Source of the DNA: Bryopsis sp. KO-2023
Taxonomy: Eukaryota > Chlorophyta > Ulvophyceae > Bryopsidales > Bryopsidaceae
Direction: 5' to 3'
DNA length: 64,000 nucleotides
Assembly: GCA_030272585.1 (NCBI GenBank)
Contig: BSYQ01000002.1
Coordinates: 2,852,001 to 2,916,000 of the forward strand
The notes below the pieces were generated by a model that was not told the DNA's origin, did not search any database, and was given only the letters and a program-made list of their open reading frames with translations. Numbering within the stretch: position 1 is the stretch's first letter; each line of letters starts with the position of its first letter. This document shows, one piece after another, positions 20,656-31,649 of the stretch. The translations under genes were made by a program, and so were the position numbers.

Positions 20656-22180
20656 ATGGCCATGGAGGAGAACCAACCTCTAAACAACAGAAACAGGGTT
20701 TTCTTGCTTGCACCTGAACTGCAATCGAGAATTGTGGTAGACTATCTTACCAAGAAGATCCCGTTTTGCTATCAAGACGCGCGCAAAAGATGGAACTGGT
20801 AGGTCTATGGTGGCATTCATGCTTCTATGGCCTACTCTCCCTGGTCTTCAAGGGCTGGTCAATGTTGTTTCAAGCACAGTGGTCAGTTTCGACAAGCGCC
20901 TCCCAGCAACTTGCCTTGAAGGAGGCGTCCCATTTTTCGCCCTAAAGTCGGGGAGGGGGTCATTTTTTTCTTCTCGGCTTCCTTCATACTCAAGAATGTT
21001 GACGGTGCCCTGTCGTTTTTCTCGAGGCGCTTTCTTTTGCTCGCCGCCTTGCACCTTTGGGTTGGTTGGCATTCTGGTAATGCACGAGGCATGCATGGAT
21101 GATTATTTGAGTGTTACCATTTCTCAGGAAAACAACAGATCCACCAGGGGCTCCACACCCCACTCGCCTGACGGCGGTGCTCACCTCATTTGCTGGGGAC
21201 ATGTGGAAGATTCGGATTCAACACCGCGTCAAGAAGCTGCTTTCGAAGCGTTTGAAAAAGTACTGGAAGGCATCCCGAGCCCACCATCTACTCCTAACGA
21301 GTCTGAAGCGTCCTCCCATGAAAGCCAGGAAGTGATATCCACTGATCACTTTTCGTTCAACAGCAAGGTTGACGATATTTGCCTTGCATCCACCGACCGA
21401 GGTTCGTCGTGGGTGAAACCTGAAGGAGTTCCAAGCTTGGATTTCTCTTCACTCCTTGATCGGGGCGCTCAAGGAAGCCAGTTGGGTCCAAGAGCCTCCC
21501 AGCACCCATCCCAGGGCTCGTTTACGACCAGCGCTCCTCTTATTTCGAAGCCTCCCTCTATGCTGATGCAGGAGAACATGCGCCTGTACACGCAGCTGGA
21601 GGAATCCCTCGCGGAGAATAAAAGGCTCAATCAAACGGTGGAAGAGCTCCAGGTGAACAATTTGAGGAGCAGTGAGACGAGTCAGGGGGGGTTGACTGTC
21701 TTTGGAAATCTCTCTGCTTTCCTCGTCGTTTTTTTCCAGTGTTGTGTTGTTTTCGTTTTACAGAGTCGTATAAACGAAATGAACTACCGCTGGGCCGAAG
21801 CAGAAAGGGCGGCGATGACTACAGCAATCGAAAACAGGAGGCTTTCACGGCAGCTGGAGGAAAAGAGGAGAAAAGAATCTGCGGGAGATGCTCAAACCAG
21901 TATGAGGGACGTGCCCGACGTGAGTGCAAGAGGCGTGAATCTGGTGGAGGAGGGAAGGGAAATGGAGACAGAGGTCGAAAATGCGGAGAACAAGATGAAC
22001 AGTCGGCCTGGCAGCCCACTTCCGCAGGGGCCTGAGAATGCCAGAGCCAATCCTGACGAAGTGGAAATGAGGGTAGGAAACAATGGGATATGGAGGAGCA
22101 GATGGATCAAGACGTCTGCAGTAGGAGCGATTGGGCTCTTTGTCGCAAGGAAAGCGCTCAGATTTGCTTTCAAACGGTAG
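20656..22180 (+). CDS. Coiled-coil protein with C-terminal membrane anchor
   Basis: A first exon at 20656-20798 opens with MAMEENQPLNN and ends before GTAGGT. The main exon starts near 21112-21129 and ends at 21652 (CTCCAG before GTGAAC). The last exon, 21764-22180, follows a TTTTACAG acceptor and joins in phase 0. An acceptor at 21110-21111 keeps the frame (exon from 21112), whereas the stronger-looking CTCAG at 21124-21128 would not, so the first junction is uncertain. The protein has a Ser/Pro-rich middle, a heptad-like stretch around LYTQLEESLAENKRLNQTVEEL continuing in MNYRWAEAERAAMTTAIENR, an acidic linker, and a terminal hydrophobic segment (KTSAVGAIGLFVARKALRFA) followed by KR. That layout suggests a tail-anchored scaffold or tether. 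No family is recognised. Confidence 0.5.
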
Positions 22181-23827
22181 CGGCTTTGTCGTTGTACTTT
22201 TGCTTTTTTTGCTTGTGGGTTTGGTGAAGGGAAAGAGGTGGGTTAGGGAGGGGGCTTTTTTTAGTAGGGAGAAAAATTACGTCAAGAAAAAACCAAAAAC
22301 AACAGGAGGGTTCCATGCAACTAGGGTCCAGGTTGCATTATAGAAGTTTGTACAACAGTAGCACCATGGTTGACAGCGTTCGACTTTTGGTTTTCTTGGG
22401 GGTAGGTTGAAAAAAAATCGGAAGAAAAAAGAATGGATTTCAGAATTTTGTACAACAGTAGCGCCCTGGTCGAATTTGACTATTGGTTTTAGGTGGGGGG
22501 AAAAAATAATCGAAATAAAAAAAAAAAAGGAAAAAAAGGAAAGAAATATATTCTAGAGGGGCTGGGCTTTTTTGGAAGCATCGGATGGGGATGCATCCGA
22601 TCAGGCATCTACTTTATCTACAAATTTCGGCGCCATGGAAAAGCGAATAAAGAATAAGCGAAAAATCTGCTTGGTGCAAAAGTTTATACTTCGTGGCATC
22701 CTCACAATCAAGGCGAGGTGGGTATCGGGTTAAAAAAAGCACAACTAGCTGAAGCCTTGTACTGGTAGAATTATTCTGGGAGGAGCATGAGCGATGAATG
22801 ATTTTTTTTTTTGGGGGGGGGGGGGGGAGGGTGGGAGAAGGCGATGGCTGAATTGTTTTTCTGCGTTGTGTCCGAAACTTTCCTCGGTCACCAAACCACA
22901 ACAAACTGGATACTTGGAGGAGGAAAAAAAATGCAGGCATTTTTTCCTGCATATATCTTTATATAAAGGGGATGAAAACCTCAAAAGAGGGGTCAAAAGT
23001 TTTAGATGAAGGAGAAAAGAAGGGGATTTGCTCAAAAAGATTGTGTACTATATCTGTTTCATTTTGTAGGCTTTGTGATGCTTGTTTTTCAAAAAAGATG
23101 GGAAGCACTGTGTTTCTTCCTATGTTTTATTACGAAGAAAAGTCATTAGTTCTTTTTTCTCTTCCCTACACAGGGGGTGAGTTTTTCTTTCCCAACAGAA
23201 ATCGAGGTTGTTTTATTCACATATTTTTTTCTTCCAAAATTCCACGGGAGTTTTTTTGGGGGGGATGAGTTCCAGGGATTTGATACGTTTGATGGTTAGA
23301 GAAAAAAAATGTACCCAGTGAGTTGGGGGACTACCAATTTGTAATGTTTCTCCTGTGAACCCTTCATGCCCTAATGACTTGTTTACTAACACCCTGAACA
23401 TCAATTTTCGGAAATATTTCAAATATATTTGAAAATTGACATTGAACTTGCATGCGTTTCTATTTTTATGGCCTGTGTCATTCTTTTATGGCCCGATAAA
23501 AGTACCCCCTTGGCAGAAATCTCAAATGGAGATTAACGACCCACATCCTTTACGAAAATTTCCCTCAACAAATTTTTCTTGCAAGACATGCAGTGCTGCT
23601 CCTATTCATCACCTAGACGCCGGAAAAAATTCTCGACCCGCTTGAAAACGACCTCTAAAAAAAGCAGAATGCTTGTCGTTGTGAAAGTTAGAGCTTTGTA
23701 AGCCATTGAAGAACAAAAACGTATGCAGCTCCCACCCGAAGTCAAATGCCAAGGACGACCCCCTCGAAACTGTGTGAGTTTTAAATCCACGGTAGGGCAC
23801 ATCTTGTTTCCTGACGTGCTTCAGGGG
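22181..23827. other. Gene-poor region with homopolymers and a short direct repeat
   Basis: No coding exon is supported. Two copies of a segment beginning TTTGTACAACAGTAGC, about 100 bases apart (near 22347 and 22448), form a direct repeat. T11-G16 occurs at 22802-22828 and T7-G7 at 23251-23264. The region contains the 3' ends of the two convergent flanking genes. Confidence 0.45.
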
Positions 23828-26548
23828 TCAATCAAAACGAGATTTCACGCAACAGTATTTCACACGCAGACCGCACTGCTGAATTCCAGGTTTCTTGAAC
23901 CAGCATTGATTTCGATTGGGGTCGGATACAGGCTTCACCTATTTAGGAGGAAAAAATGACAAAAAACCCTCAGAAATTGAGCAGATATAATCAGCTGTTC
24001 ACCACTCGATTGTGGACTGTGGAAAGAAAACCCAAACAAAACGTTACTACCTGCTGATTATCACCAGACTTGGGTGGGGCACCGTACACGATTTCGCCCT
24101 TGTAATAGACAGGGAATTTCTTGTTGGGTTCGTATTTCCTGGAAACCACCTGTGGTGGCAGCTTGGATTCTTCTTCGATGACTGTTGTGTTCAGGAAAGA
24201 ATAGTCCTTAGTGACATCAATCTGGGAGAAAAACTGGAGGGACGTGACGTTCACGATCGCCTCCAGCATGAAGGGAGGCCTTTCTTCCTCCTGAGAAAAA
24301 AAGAAAATTGAAGTTAAAAAAAACTGCTTTTTATCATTAAAACCAAAAACAATAAAATAAAAAAAATCCAAAAACTCTGCACAAAATGATGTCTGTCCGC
24401 GCAAAAATAAAAGATATTGCAGTGTTTTCCTGCAAGGGGTAAAATTCTGAGAGCAGCCTTTCTTTGATTTGCTGATTTGCCACCCTGCTCATTCATGATT
24501 GAACAGAAAAAAGAAAATAGTAATGAAAAAATATTAAATAAAAAATCTCACCTCCTCTTCATCGCCCAGACCCAGATGTCCGAAATTCAAAAAGAGCTCA
24601 GGACTCAATTCACCGGCTTCTTCAGAAAATCCGATTTTCACTTTGTAGTGAGCTCCTTGGATATACCGATGACCAGGCAAGATGTCGATCCGGAAATTCT
24701 CACAGCCTGCCGTTTTCCACAGCAAACCCCAAGTTTTATTGCTATTTTCGAGTGAAAAAGCAGGGGGAAAAAAATAAGAAGAAAATGAATTGCAGGTTTG
24801 CTTACCTGTGACAGTGGAGGTCATGCACATGGATTTGTAAAGCAGATGTGGAGGTTTGTCTTGGAAATCGCCTCCATCAAACCAGTACTCGAGCTCCACG
24901 TCAGTCAGATTGATCGGCTTGTTACCAACATTTTTTAACCTTCATTAATAAAACAAGCATACAAATGTCACTCGAACAGCAAGACAGAAAGAAAAAACAA
25001 CTTCAAATGCTGCCTTTTAGACTTTTTTTTTGCATAACTGTGATAGAAAATTTCAGTGAAGGTGGTTTTACCTTGGCCATAGGCCGTCCAGGGAACACAA
25101 ACAGACTTTTTTTTAATGAATTTTTTTTTTTTAAATAAAAAGAGCAAGCTTCCAGACCTCGATGTTTACCTGAAGGCAAAGATAGCAAATTTCGACGCGA
25201 ACTCGTTGTAATAAAAACGCATGTTGGTGAATTCGATCGGAAGGTACTCCAACTCCAACACTTTTTTCCTCGGCTTGACAACATCCTTATATTCCACCCC
25301 AACATCCTGAGGCAGACGGACATCAGGGGCTCTGTTGCATGTCAGACCATTGAACTTAAATTCCGAAGGCAGCCCCACCTTATAGACAGGCTCCGAAGGC
25401 GCCGATGAGTTGCTGAGTCCCTTGTATGCATTGAAGCCAATTTCCACGTTGGTGGTGTTGTCTAAGAACCCCCCCCCCAAAAAAAAAACAATCAGGACAC
25501 GGTTTGGAGCTCCGAATTGTGAAAAATGTGGTCCAATCAAAGGCAGGGAAAAAAAACAAATCCTGAGCCACTGGTATCACTAGTTACTCTATTTACAAAG
25601 AGTAATTCGGGTTATTTTTGATTTTTTCTTTTTTTTTCTTTTTCTTTTCCCCTGATGTTTTTCTTTCAAGATGTTTCAGGGAAAAAACACCTCCCACAAA
25701 AAAAATAAAAATCATCAAACCCAAAGACTTTCGGAAGTAACCCCAACCCCTGCAAAAATGTTTCCTTTTTTTGTTGTTTTGTTTTTGTTTTTGCCTGTAG
25801 GATAGCAGCAAACCTGAATAAAACTGAAGCTCCACCGTTTGCATATTATCACTGGTTGTGGTGGAGAATTCGACGCCCCTTTCCTGGGTTATCTGCGACG
25901 GTCCAGGGGCTCTGAAAACATCGGCTCTGAAAACATCGGCGCCACCCCTTATAGCTTCACCCTCAGAAAAAGTCCATTGGAGGTTTACATCCCCACTGGA
26001 ATGCTGGGGACGAACAATTGAAAAAAAAACACATTCTCATTATCACAAGACTACAAAACGAAACCACGCTACGAAAAAATCCTGATCAAAATTTCGACCC
26101 TTTTTGGAAGATTCATCGCACAAAAACCCGGCTCAGGGTTTACCTCCAGGTTGTTTTCGACACCCCAAACCCCAACGATTCGACCGCTCCGCCCCTCCCC
26201 CAAAAAAGCAGCGCGAACAAGAAAGAAAAACACGCGAGGAAGGGGTGGTGGTGAAGGCAGTGATTTCTTTCCACGACAGACAGCGCACATGAATTTTTGG
26301 CGTGCGGCGCTCACCTCGCTGATAACTATGAATCCCCGGAAAATCGCTGACTTGTTTGCTTTTACGGGGTCACCGGTCACGGCCGAGTATTCTATGACCG
26401 CCTCGCAACCGCCTATGTCTGGCGAGGTTCCGTTCGATTGCCCTGTCTGAGGCTCCGACAACGCGCTGTCCGTCGCACCGAACAGCAAACACGCGATCAT
26501 CCCCACACCCACATGAATCCTCCATGCCACTATGCCGCATGCTGGCAT
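23828..26548 (-). CDS. Secreted protein with CBM3-like carbohydrate-binding motifs
   Basis: Seven exons join in phase: 26315-26548, 25814-26003, 25170-25461, 24806-24939, 24552-24706, 24051-24290 and 23828-23938, giving 451 residues. A hydrophobic segment (GVGMIACLLFGA) near the N-terminus fits a signal peptide, and seven N-x-S/T sites fit secretion. From about residue 215 come FAIFAFRLKNVGNKPINLTDV then ELEYWF, and later VKIGFSEEAGELSPEL; these resemble the strand pattern of family 3 cellulose-binding modules (VKNTGSSAIDLSK, RYYYT, LEIGFTSGAGTL). An earlier block (NLQWTFSEGEAI) and a final Cys-rich exon (CWF, QQCG, YCC) are unassigned. No catalytic domain is seen, so it is more likely a wall or matrix binding protein than an enzyme. 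Exon 2 carries a 15-bp tandem duplication (25911-25940). The CBM3 call rests on motifs recalled, not a search. Confidence 0.65.
25469..25488 (-). repeat. T10-G10 run just upstream of a 3' splice site
   Basis: On the coding (minus) strand ten T pass into ten G followed by TTCTTAG, the acceptor of exon 3 of the CBM3-like gene. The polypyrimidine tract is therefore interrupted by a G-run. Confidence 0.85.
25911..25940 (-). repeat. 15-bp in-frame tandem duplication in exon 2
   Basis: TCTGAAAACATCGGC occurs twice back to back on the plus strand, so the protein has two consecutive ADVFR units. Identity of the copies suggests a recent slip event that kept the frame. Confidence 0.9.
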
Positions 26549-27570
26549 ACTTTTCCTTCTCAGAATTCCCCGGAAAAACCAAGCTAGCACCACCTCACTC
26601 TCCGACTGTGTTTTCCTTCTTTCTATATTTTTTTTGTTTTTGGTTTCCCCCTTCGCCGTTTTATCGTGTTTTTTTTTCTTCGAGTGTCTTTACCACACGC
26701 ACGTACAAAAAAAAAGTATGAAATCACAAAGCGGAAAAACAGCACGAAAGCTGGAACTGAAACACTTGCGCTATCTTTCCGAACCCCCGAATGCAACCTG
26801 ATTGAAAAATGGAGCGACGCGCTGTTGCGCTGTTACGCTGAAACGCAACTGGGAGGTCTTGGCAAGAGGGCCTTCGGGCAAATGGATCTGCCTCCGAGTC
26901 ACCTCCTAGCAGTCAGTGTCCGAGTGATTGGCAGTCATGCGAGTAGGATATTAGACGTGGAACGAGGTAATAATTATTGGATTAGGATTGCTGTCATAAT
27001 GCATTAGTCATGTGAATGCTGAAGGATCATTGGTTCAGGGAAGAGTACCTTCACAAGTTCCATAGCCTTGGGAACTGAATGGTTGGCTAGGTTGAGTAGA
27101 AGAGGGGAATGATCAATCATGTAAGCACTCTGATCTTGGCACACAACTAAGGCTCAGACACACACACACACACAGACATGTGTGTGAGTTCAGCGTATTT
27201 TTCAGTGAACTCACGAACAAATGATGAATGAAAAACACACAACAACAATCTCACAAGCACTCTGGCCATCATCAATGTCAACACACTCAGCAGGAATTAA
27301 AAAGTAAAAGAAAACATTGTGCCAGCTTGAGCCCATCGAGCCTCTCCCTGAGGCAGTCCTAGTGACCATCCCCTGCACTTCAAAAAAAAAAAGAGATCTC
27401 TAGAACCTTCCTCTCATTTTTCAGAGAGAAGGGAATAACCCCAGCAACGAAAAAAACTATCGCCCAAGTCTCCTTAGTCGCAACGGCGGCGCCTCGACCT
27501 TTTGGGTTCTTCCTTGATCGAGGTCGCTATTGTGTGGGAGCGCGTGTGCTCGTAATGCTGTTTCCCGGCA
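26549..27570. other. Intergenic region with CA microsatellite
   Basis: No supported gene. Short plus-strand ORFs at 26532-27007 lack motifs. A (CA)n tract lies at about 27159-27175. Polypyrimidine stretches near 26610-26690 may belong to the leader or promoter of the CBM3-like gene. Confidence 0.4.
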
Positions 27571-29388
27571 TTACGTCTTGTGTTTTTTTTTGTTGGGGTC
27601 TTTCTGCCGACGCTCTTCAGCCTCCGTAACGCCAACACGCCCCTTCCCCTTTCCCCATGAACGTCTGTGATGCCTTTCATTCTTGGACTCCCTATTTCTC
27701 TTCCTTTGAGATTTTGCGGAACGACTGCAGTTAGTCGATGGAGAACCAGGCACACTTTGACGGTTCTTTGCCTCCAAGGCGGGAGATTGATCTAGACAAG
27801 CAGGTGGCGTGCATTTCGCTGTGGCTGGCGTCCTGGCCACACCACGGCTTGTAAGTTTTCCATTCTTAGTCACCAGTGATTTTTTCGCCTTATCTCGCTC
27901 CTTTTTCTCCATCTCCTGTTCATTCAGGTCCGCCCAGCTCATTTTGCTCTCCGCGATGGACAAGGGCGACATGATTTCGTCTTCCGTCGCGGACCATCTC
28001 GAGGGGGAGTTGGGCGCCTCTGGAAAAAGGTGTCCGTCGGAAGGAGATAACCGGATCTTGATGACGAGAGGTTGATGGTCGGGCGCCTATCGGTCTGAAA
28101 AGAGGATCGTGTCGTCCCTGCACACGACGCCACGAATGTTTCGTGAACTAATAAGCTTGATAGAATCTGTGACGCACGTCCATAATATCTGAAGGGGGAG
28201 GAAGGGGGACGTTCAGTCGTGTGGCAATTTCTGCAGTGGGGAATGCGGTACCTGGAGCAATGAGAGCAAATGGACTTCTCCTCCTCCGACGGCGCATTGA
28301 TTTCTCCGCTCAGCTTGAGCTTCAATTCGCGGAGTTCCTCCTTATGCGCCGCCTTGACGACTTCCAGCCTTTGCTCGACGTCATGCCTTCTTTTCTCCTC
28401 GGCCTCAAGCTGGTCCCTGAAAGTCCTCACCTGGACTTGACTGTCGGACAGTCTGACCTGGAGATCGAGAACTTTGGCCTGCAAAGAAACATCCACACCC
28501 AGCCAACATCAAGAAATACAGTTTCACACAGATTTTAGAGAAAATTAATACATAGTTTTAACGATCACTGATCAACTGGCAGTTGTAACGGTGCAGTGTG
28601 CATGAAATGAATCATACAACACACGGTCTCCCAAGATCCATTTTGAAAGCCAGCATTCCGTCTACCAAAAATATCGAATCCACACACCATGAACGATCCA
28701 ATTGGTGTTTGTTTGCAGAAACGTTCATACGTACCCAAATCTGTCTGCGACTCGTTGCTTTCACATATAGCCGCTAAATCTAACTTCTGAAAAATAAAAC
28801 CATGAGCAGTGTGTGTGTTCGAAGCTCACCAACCTCCAGAAAATCGATTTTCCCCTCAAATTGAGCCAGGACGACATCGGCGTTGCGAAAAAGCGAACGA
28901 AGCTTCGCCAGCTCGCCCTGGAGGTCATCCGGCGACCTACCAGGGTCGCTTGAGGACGTCTGTGCACCGAACTGCAGAAAGAAAGAAAAAAAGAAGATTA
29001 ACAGACAAGAAGCACTTCCAACTGTTAAGTCATGTGCATCTAACCGTATGTCATCTTTGCTCGCTCCCGGACTAACCCATGAAACGCGAGGGGGTCGCGC
29101 AGCATTTCGAGCAGCTATCTTTCATGCGGAAGCCCGCCAATTATGCAGGAAGCACATCGAAACGTCGAGTGACGCATGAAAAAACAAGGACGATAATGTC
29201 GAGATATAAAATGCACCTCTGCTCCGAGATGCCCACGAAACGTCTCTCCGTGCTGGCTCTCGAGCCCCGCGCCGAAATCAATAACTCTGTTGCAAAGCAA
29301 GAACCGAAAAATCACGACAGACGTCCTCCAGAAAGGTAGAGGAGAAGCGAATAGTGAACAGCGGAAACAGCAGCACTTACTCGTTCAT
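27571..29388 (-). CDS. Coiled-coil protein with 8-base first coding exon
   Basis: Proposed exons: 29381-29388 (ATGAACGA before GTAAGT), 29217-29286, 28834-28971, 28252-28478, and a last exon reading to the stop at 27571. The first four join in phase and read MNEVIDFGAG at the start. Exon 3 uses a GTTGGT donor; the neighbouring GTGAGC would break the frame. The route between 28252 and the final exon (which contains SRWSATEDEIMSPLSI and MSWADLNEQEMEKKERDKAKK) is not resolved, perhaps because a small exon is missing. The middle is a coiled coil (KLRSLF, VLDLQVRLSDSQVQVR, RRHDVEQRLEVVKAAHKEE) followed by ICSHCSR. The C-terminus is very basic, with RKRNRESKNERHHRR and a final NKKKHKT, suggesting nucleic acid or nuclear association. 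No family is recognised. Confidence 0.55.
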
Positions 29389-30480
29389 TTTGTGAACGAG
29401 CCCCAATAAGCTCCAAGCTCCGAGGTCGATCAAATCCCAACAGCCCGAAGGCGCACTCGTAGTACAAACGTTGCTTCGCACGGTAATTCTGTCCTCACCT
29501 CGAAGAGAAACAGCGAGTGCTCTCGGGGAGGGGTAACCTCGCGAGAATAAGGATGCTGTGGGCTGTACTGTTCAAGTTATATTCTGACCAGTGTTTTTTT
29601 TTGTGTCCTAAATACCACTTTTTGTCATAATCGTGCACGCCACGACCGGGAAATTGCACCACCACAGGGACCTCGTTCGGACAACGTGTCCGCCAAACGA
29701 CGAGGGGAATAGCGCGAATTCGGACAAATTCCCAGATTGAAGCGCTACTCTGCGCTCCTCTACTATAGTGTAGTGTGGTGGTAATTAGCGCTGTTGTGAC
29801 ACAAACACGCTCGAGTTCTGGTTTTCGACATGTTGTTCGATGTCAGTTTTGGGTTCAGGCTTGAGCCAAAAATTTAAAATGTGTCCGGCAAATTTTACCA
29901 CCGATCCCTTTCATAATATAGTTTTATTCTCATGCACAACTTGGGTGCTCTCGCACGTGGCTACCCAGCGAGTTCATATGACGAAAGAGGGGTCCTAATA
30001 TTGTTGCTCAGGTGTTTCTTCATTGTTTTTCGTGCGCCAACTTTGTTCGTTGAGCAAGTTTACTTTGACGTCCAAGGACTCTCGTCAGGGGTAACAGGAA
30101 GAGGTCACGCGCGTCCTGAATCGAGTGTTCAACCAGCCAACTCGTGTTTGAATCCAAGGGGTGAAGTTGGGTATGGACCAACGATCCTGTGCAAAGCTTC
30201 TGTCACAGCTCTGCTCTGGATTTGATCAATGATCGCTATATTTTCTTTTTCAGAAGGGGGTTTGTTTAAACGCGTGGTTGGCGGCTTGGAAAGAAGTTAG
30301 TCGAGGTCGACACACGTATCTGTTGGAATCATTTCAAAAATGAAGGGGCACGCCAGAAGACAGAGCAACATCGCCCCCCCAAAAAACAGCCAGCCACCCA
30401 CCTGGCAAATGTAAATTGAAAAGGAATAATAAGAACAACTCACATTTCTAAGTTCCACCAAATTACTGAACAGCCCTACC
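29389..30480. other. No gene seen
   Basis: Contains the putative leader of the coiled-coil gene and a plus-strand ORF at 29932-30225 with no motif and no good splice context. Confidence 0.35.
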
Positions 30481-30499
30481 TTGCACTCAATAGAAGCTT

Positions 30500-31130
30500 A
30501 CTAAACAGAAGTGGGGACTAGGTTCTGGTTCTATGAATTTTCTTTTCGCTGCTTTCATGAGTTTTCCGGGTGGGAGAGCAGACTGGGCAAAGACAGGATG
30601 CATTCGAAATTGAGAGAGGGAATTAAAGCTTACTTGGAATAAAAAACAACAGTGCTGTACATGAATTTGCACATTAGTTATCAGGCTGTTGTGAAGCATT
30701 TCCGGAAAAAGTGATGACCACAGGTTTATGGGAGGGACGTAGAAAGACGGAGGAAGTGAAGCCAATGCACTAACATGAACATGAGTGATAGTGATCTCTT
30801 GCACTATCACTGATCGTGTGCTCAATGGGGAATTAAACCGGTATCCTATGTTTCAACTCAGAATTCCAGGAAAGAAGCCTTTACAATTGTCAGAGGCTAG
30901 TCGTTAGCCTCTTTATAATGCTCAAATGTTTTGAATCGACCCTGTTTGGTTGGATTACATAATCCGGTCATAAGGCACCCAGGACGCAGACGAAACTCCC
31001 TCAGCAGCAACATTTCCAAAAATTAATCAATGGAGTTCACCTAAAATTTTGTTCTTCGCCCAACACTTTCCAGCCTGATTGATTTGGCATAAGTTTCAAA
31101 CATGAAACTGTGGGCAGGAGGAGCCTGAGC
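30500..31130 (-). CDS. Possible two-exon gene fragment, unknown product
   Basis: A candidate exon begins after CAATTCAG near 31130 and ends in TTTTAG before GTGAAC near 31041. A second candidate exon near 30500-30625 joins in phase 2 and contains RMHPVFAQSALPPGKLMKAA and KRKFIEPEPSPHFC. The joined reading is plausible, but no start, stop or motif confirms it. An upstream piece may lie at 31270-31380. Confidence 0.22.
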
Positions 31131-31649
31131 CTGAATTGGTTGGTGAGAAAAAAAAAATAAATTTGCTTCTTTCCCCTGAAGATGAGAACTGACAAAACGA
31201 CAAAAATTGAGCGGTCTTTCTGGTTGTGTACCAGTGGTGAACCCTGTGCTCCGCTCTGGTGCATTGTCCTCCCACCAAGGCAGGCGGCCGGTGATCGCTG
31301 CTCGGTTCCCCGCCTGGCGCTGTTCCCAGCACGTTACCATGTCTGGTGATATTTTTGTTTGGTTGATTCCCTGAGCTCGCATCACGCCCTGTTGTTTTAA
31401 CGTTGAAACTCTTACATCACAGTGACCTTTGAAAAAAGGCAATTAACGGACAGTGTGGAGATGTGGAAAGGGGTAATTCAGTTGGGTTCTGTGCAGTTTA
31501 AGCAGTTAGAACTCCGGTTTTGTGTTGTTTCAAAGAACTTTGGTTGGAACAGGGGTCGTACTTTTTACTGTAATAATGTGAATTTGAGAGATGGTTTCAT
31601 CCTTGCCACTGTCGTACAGTCACGACACCAACTTCCTGGGTACAACACT

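Noticed and set aside
20807-21111. 5' part of the long ORF beginning MVAFMLLWP
   Set aside because: It precedes likely splice acceptors near 21110-21128 and follows a donor at 20799; it reads as intron, with another frame also open.
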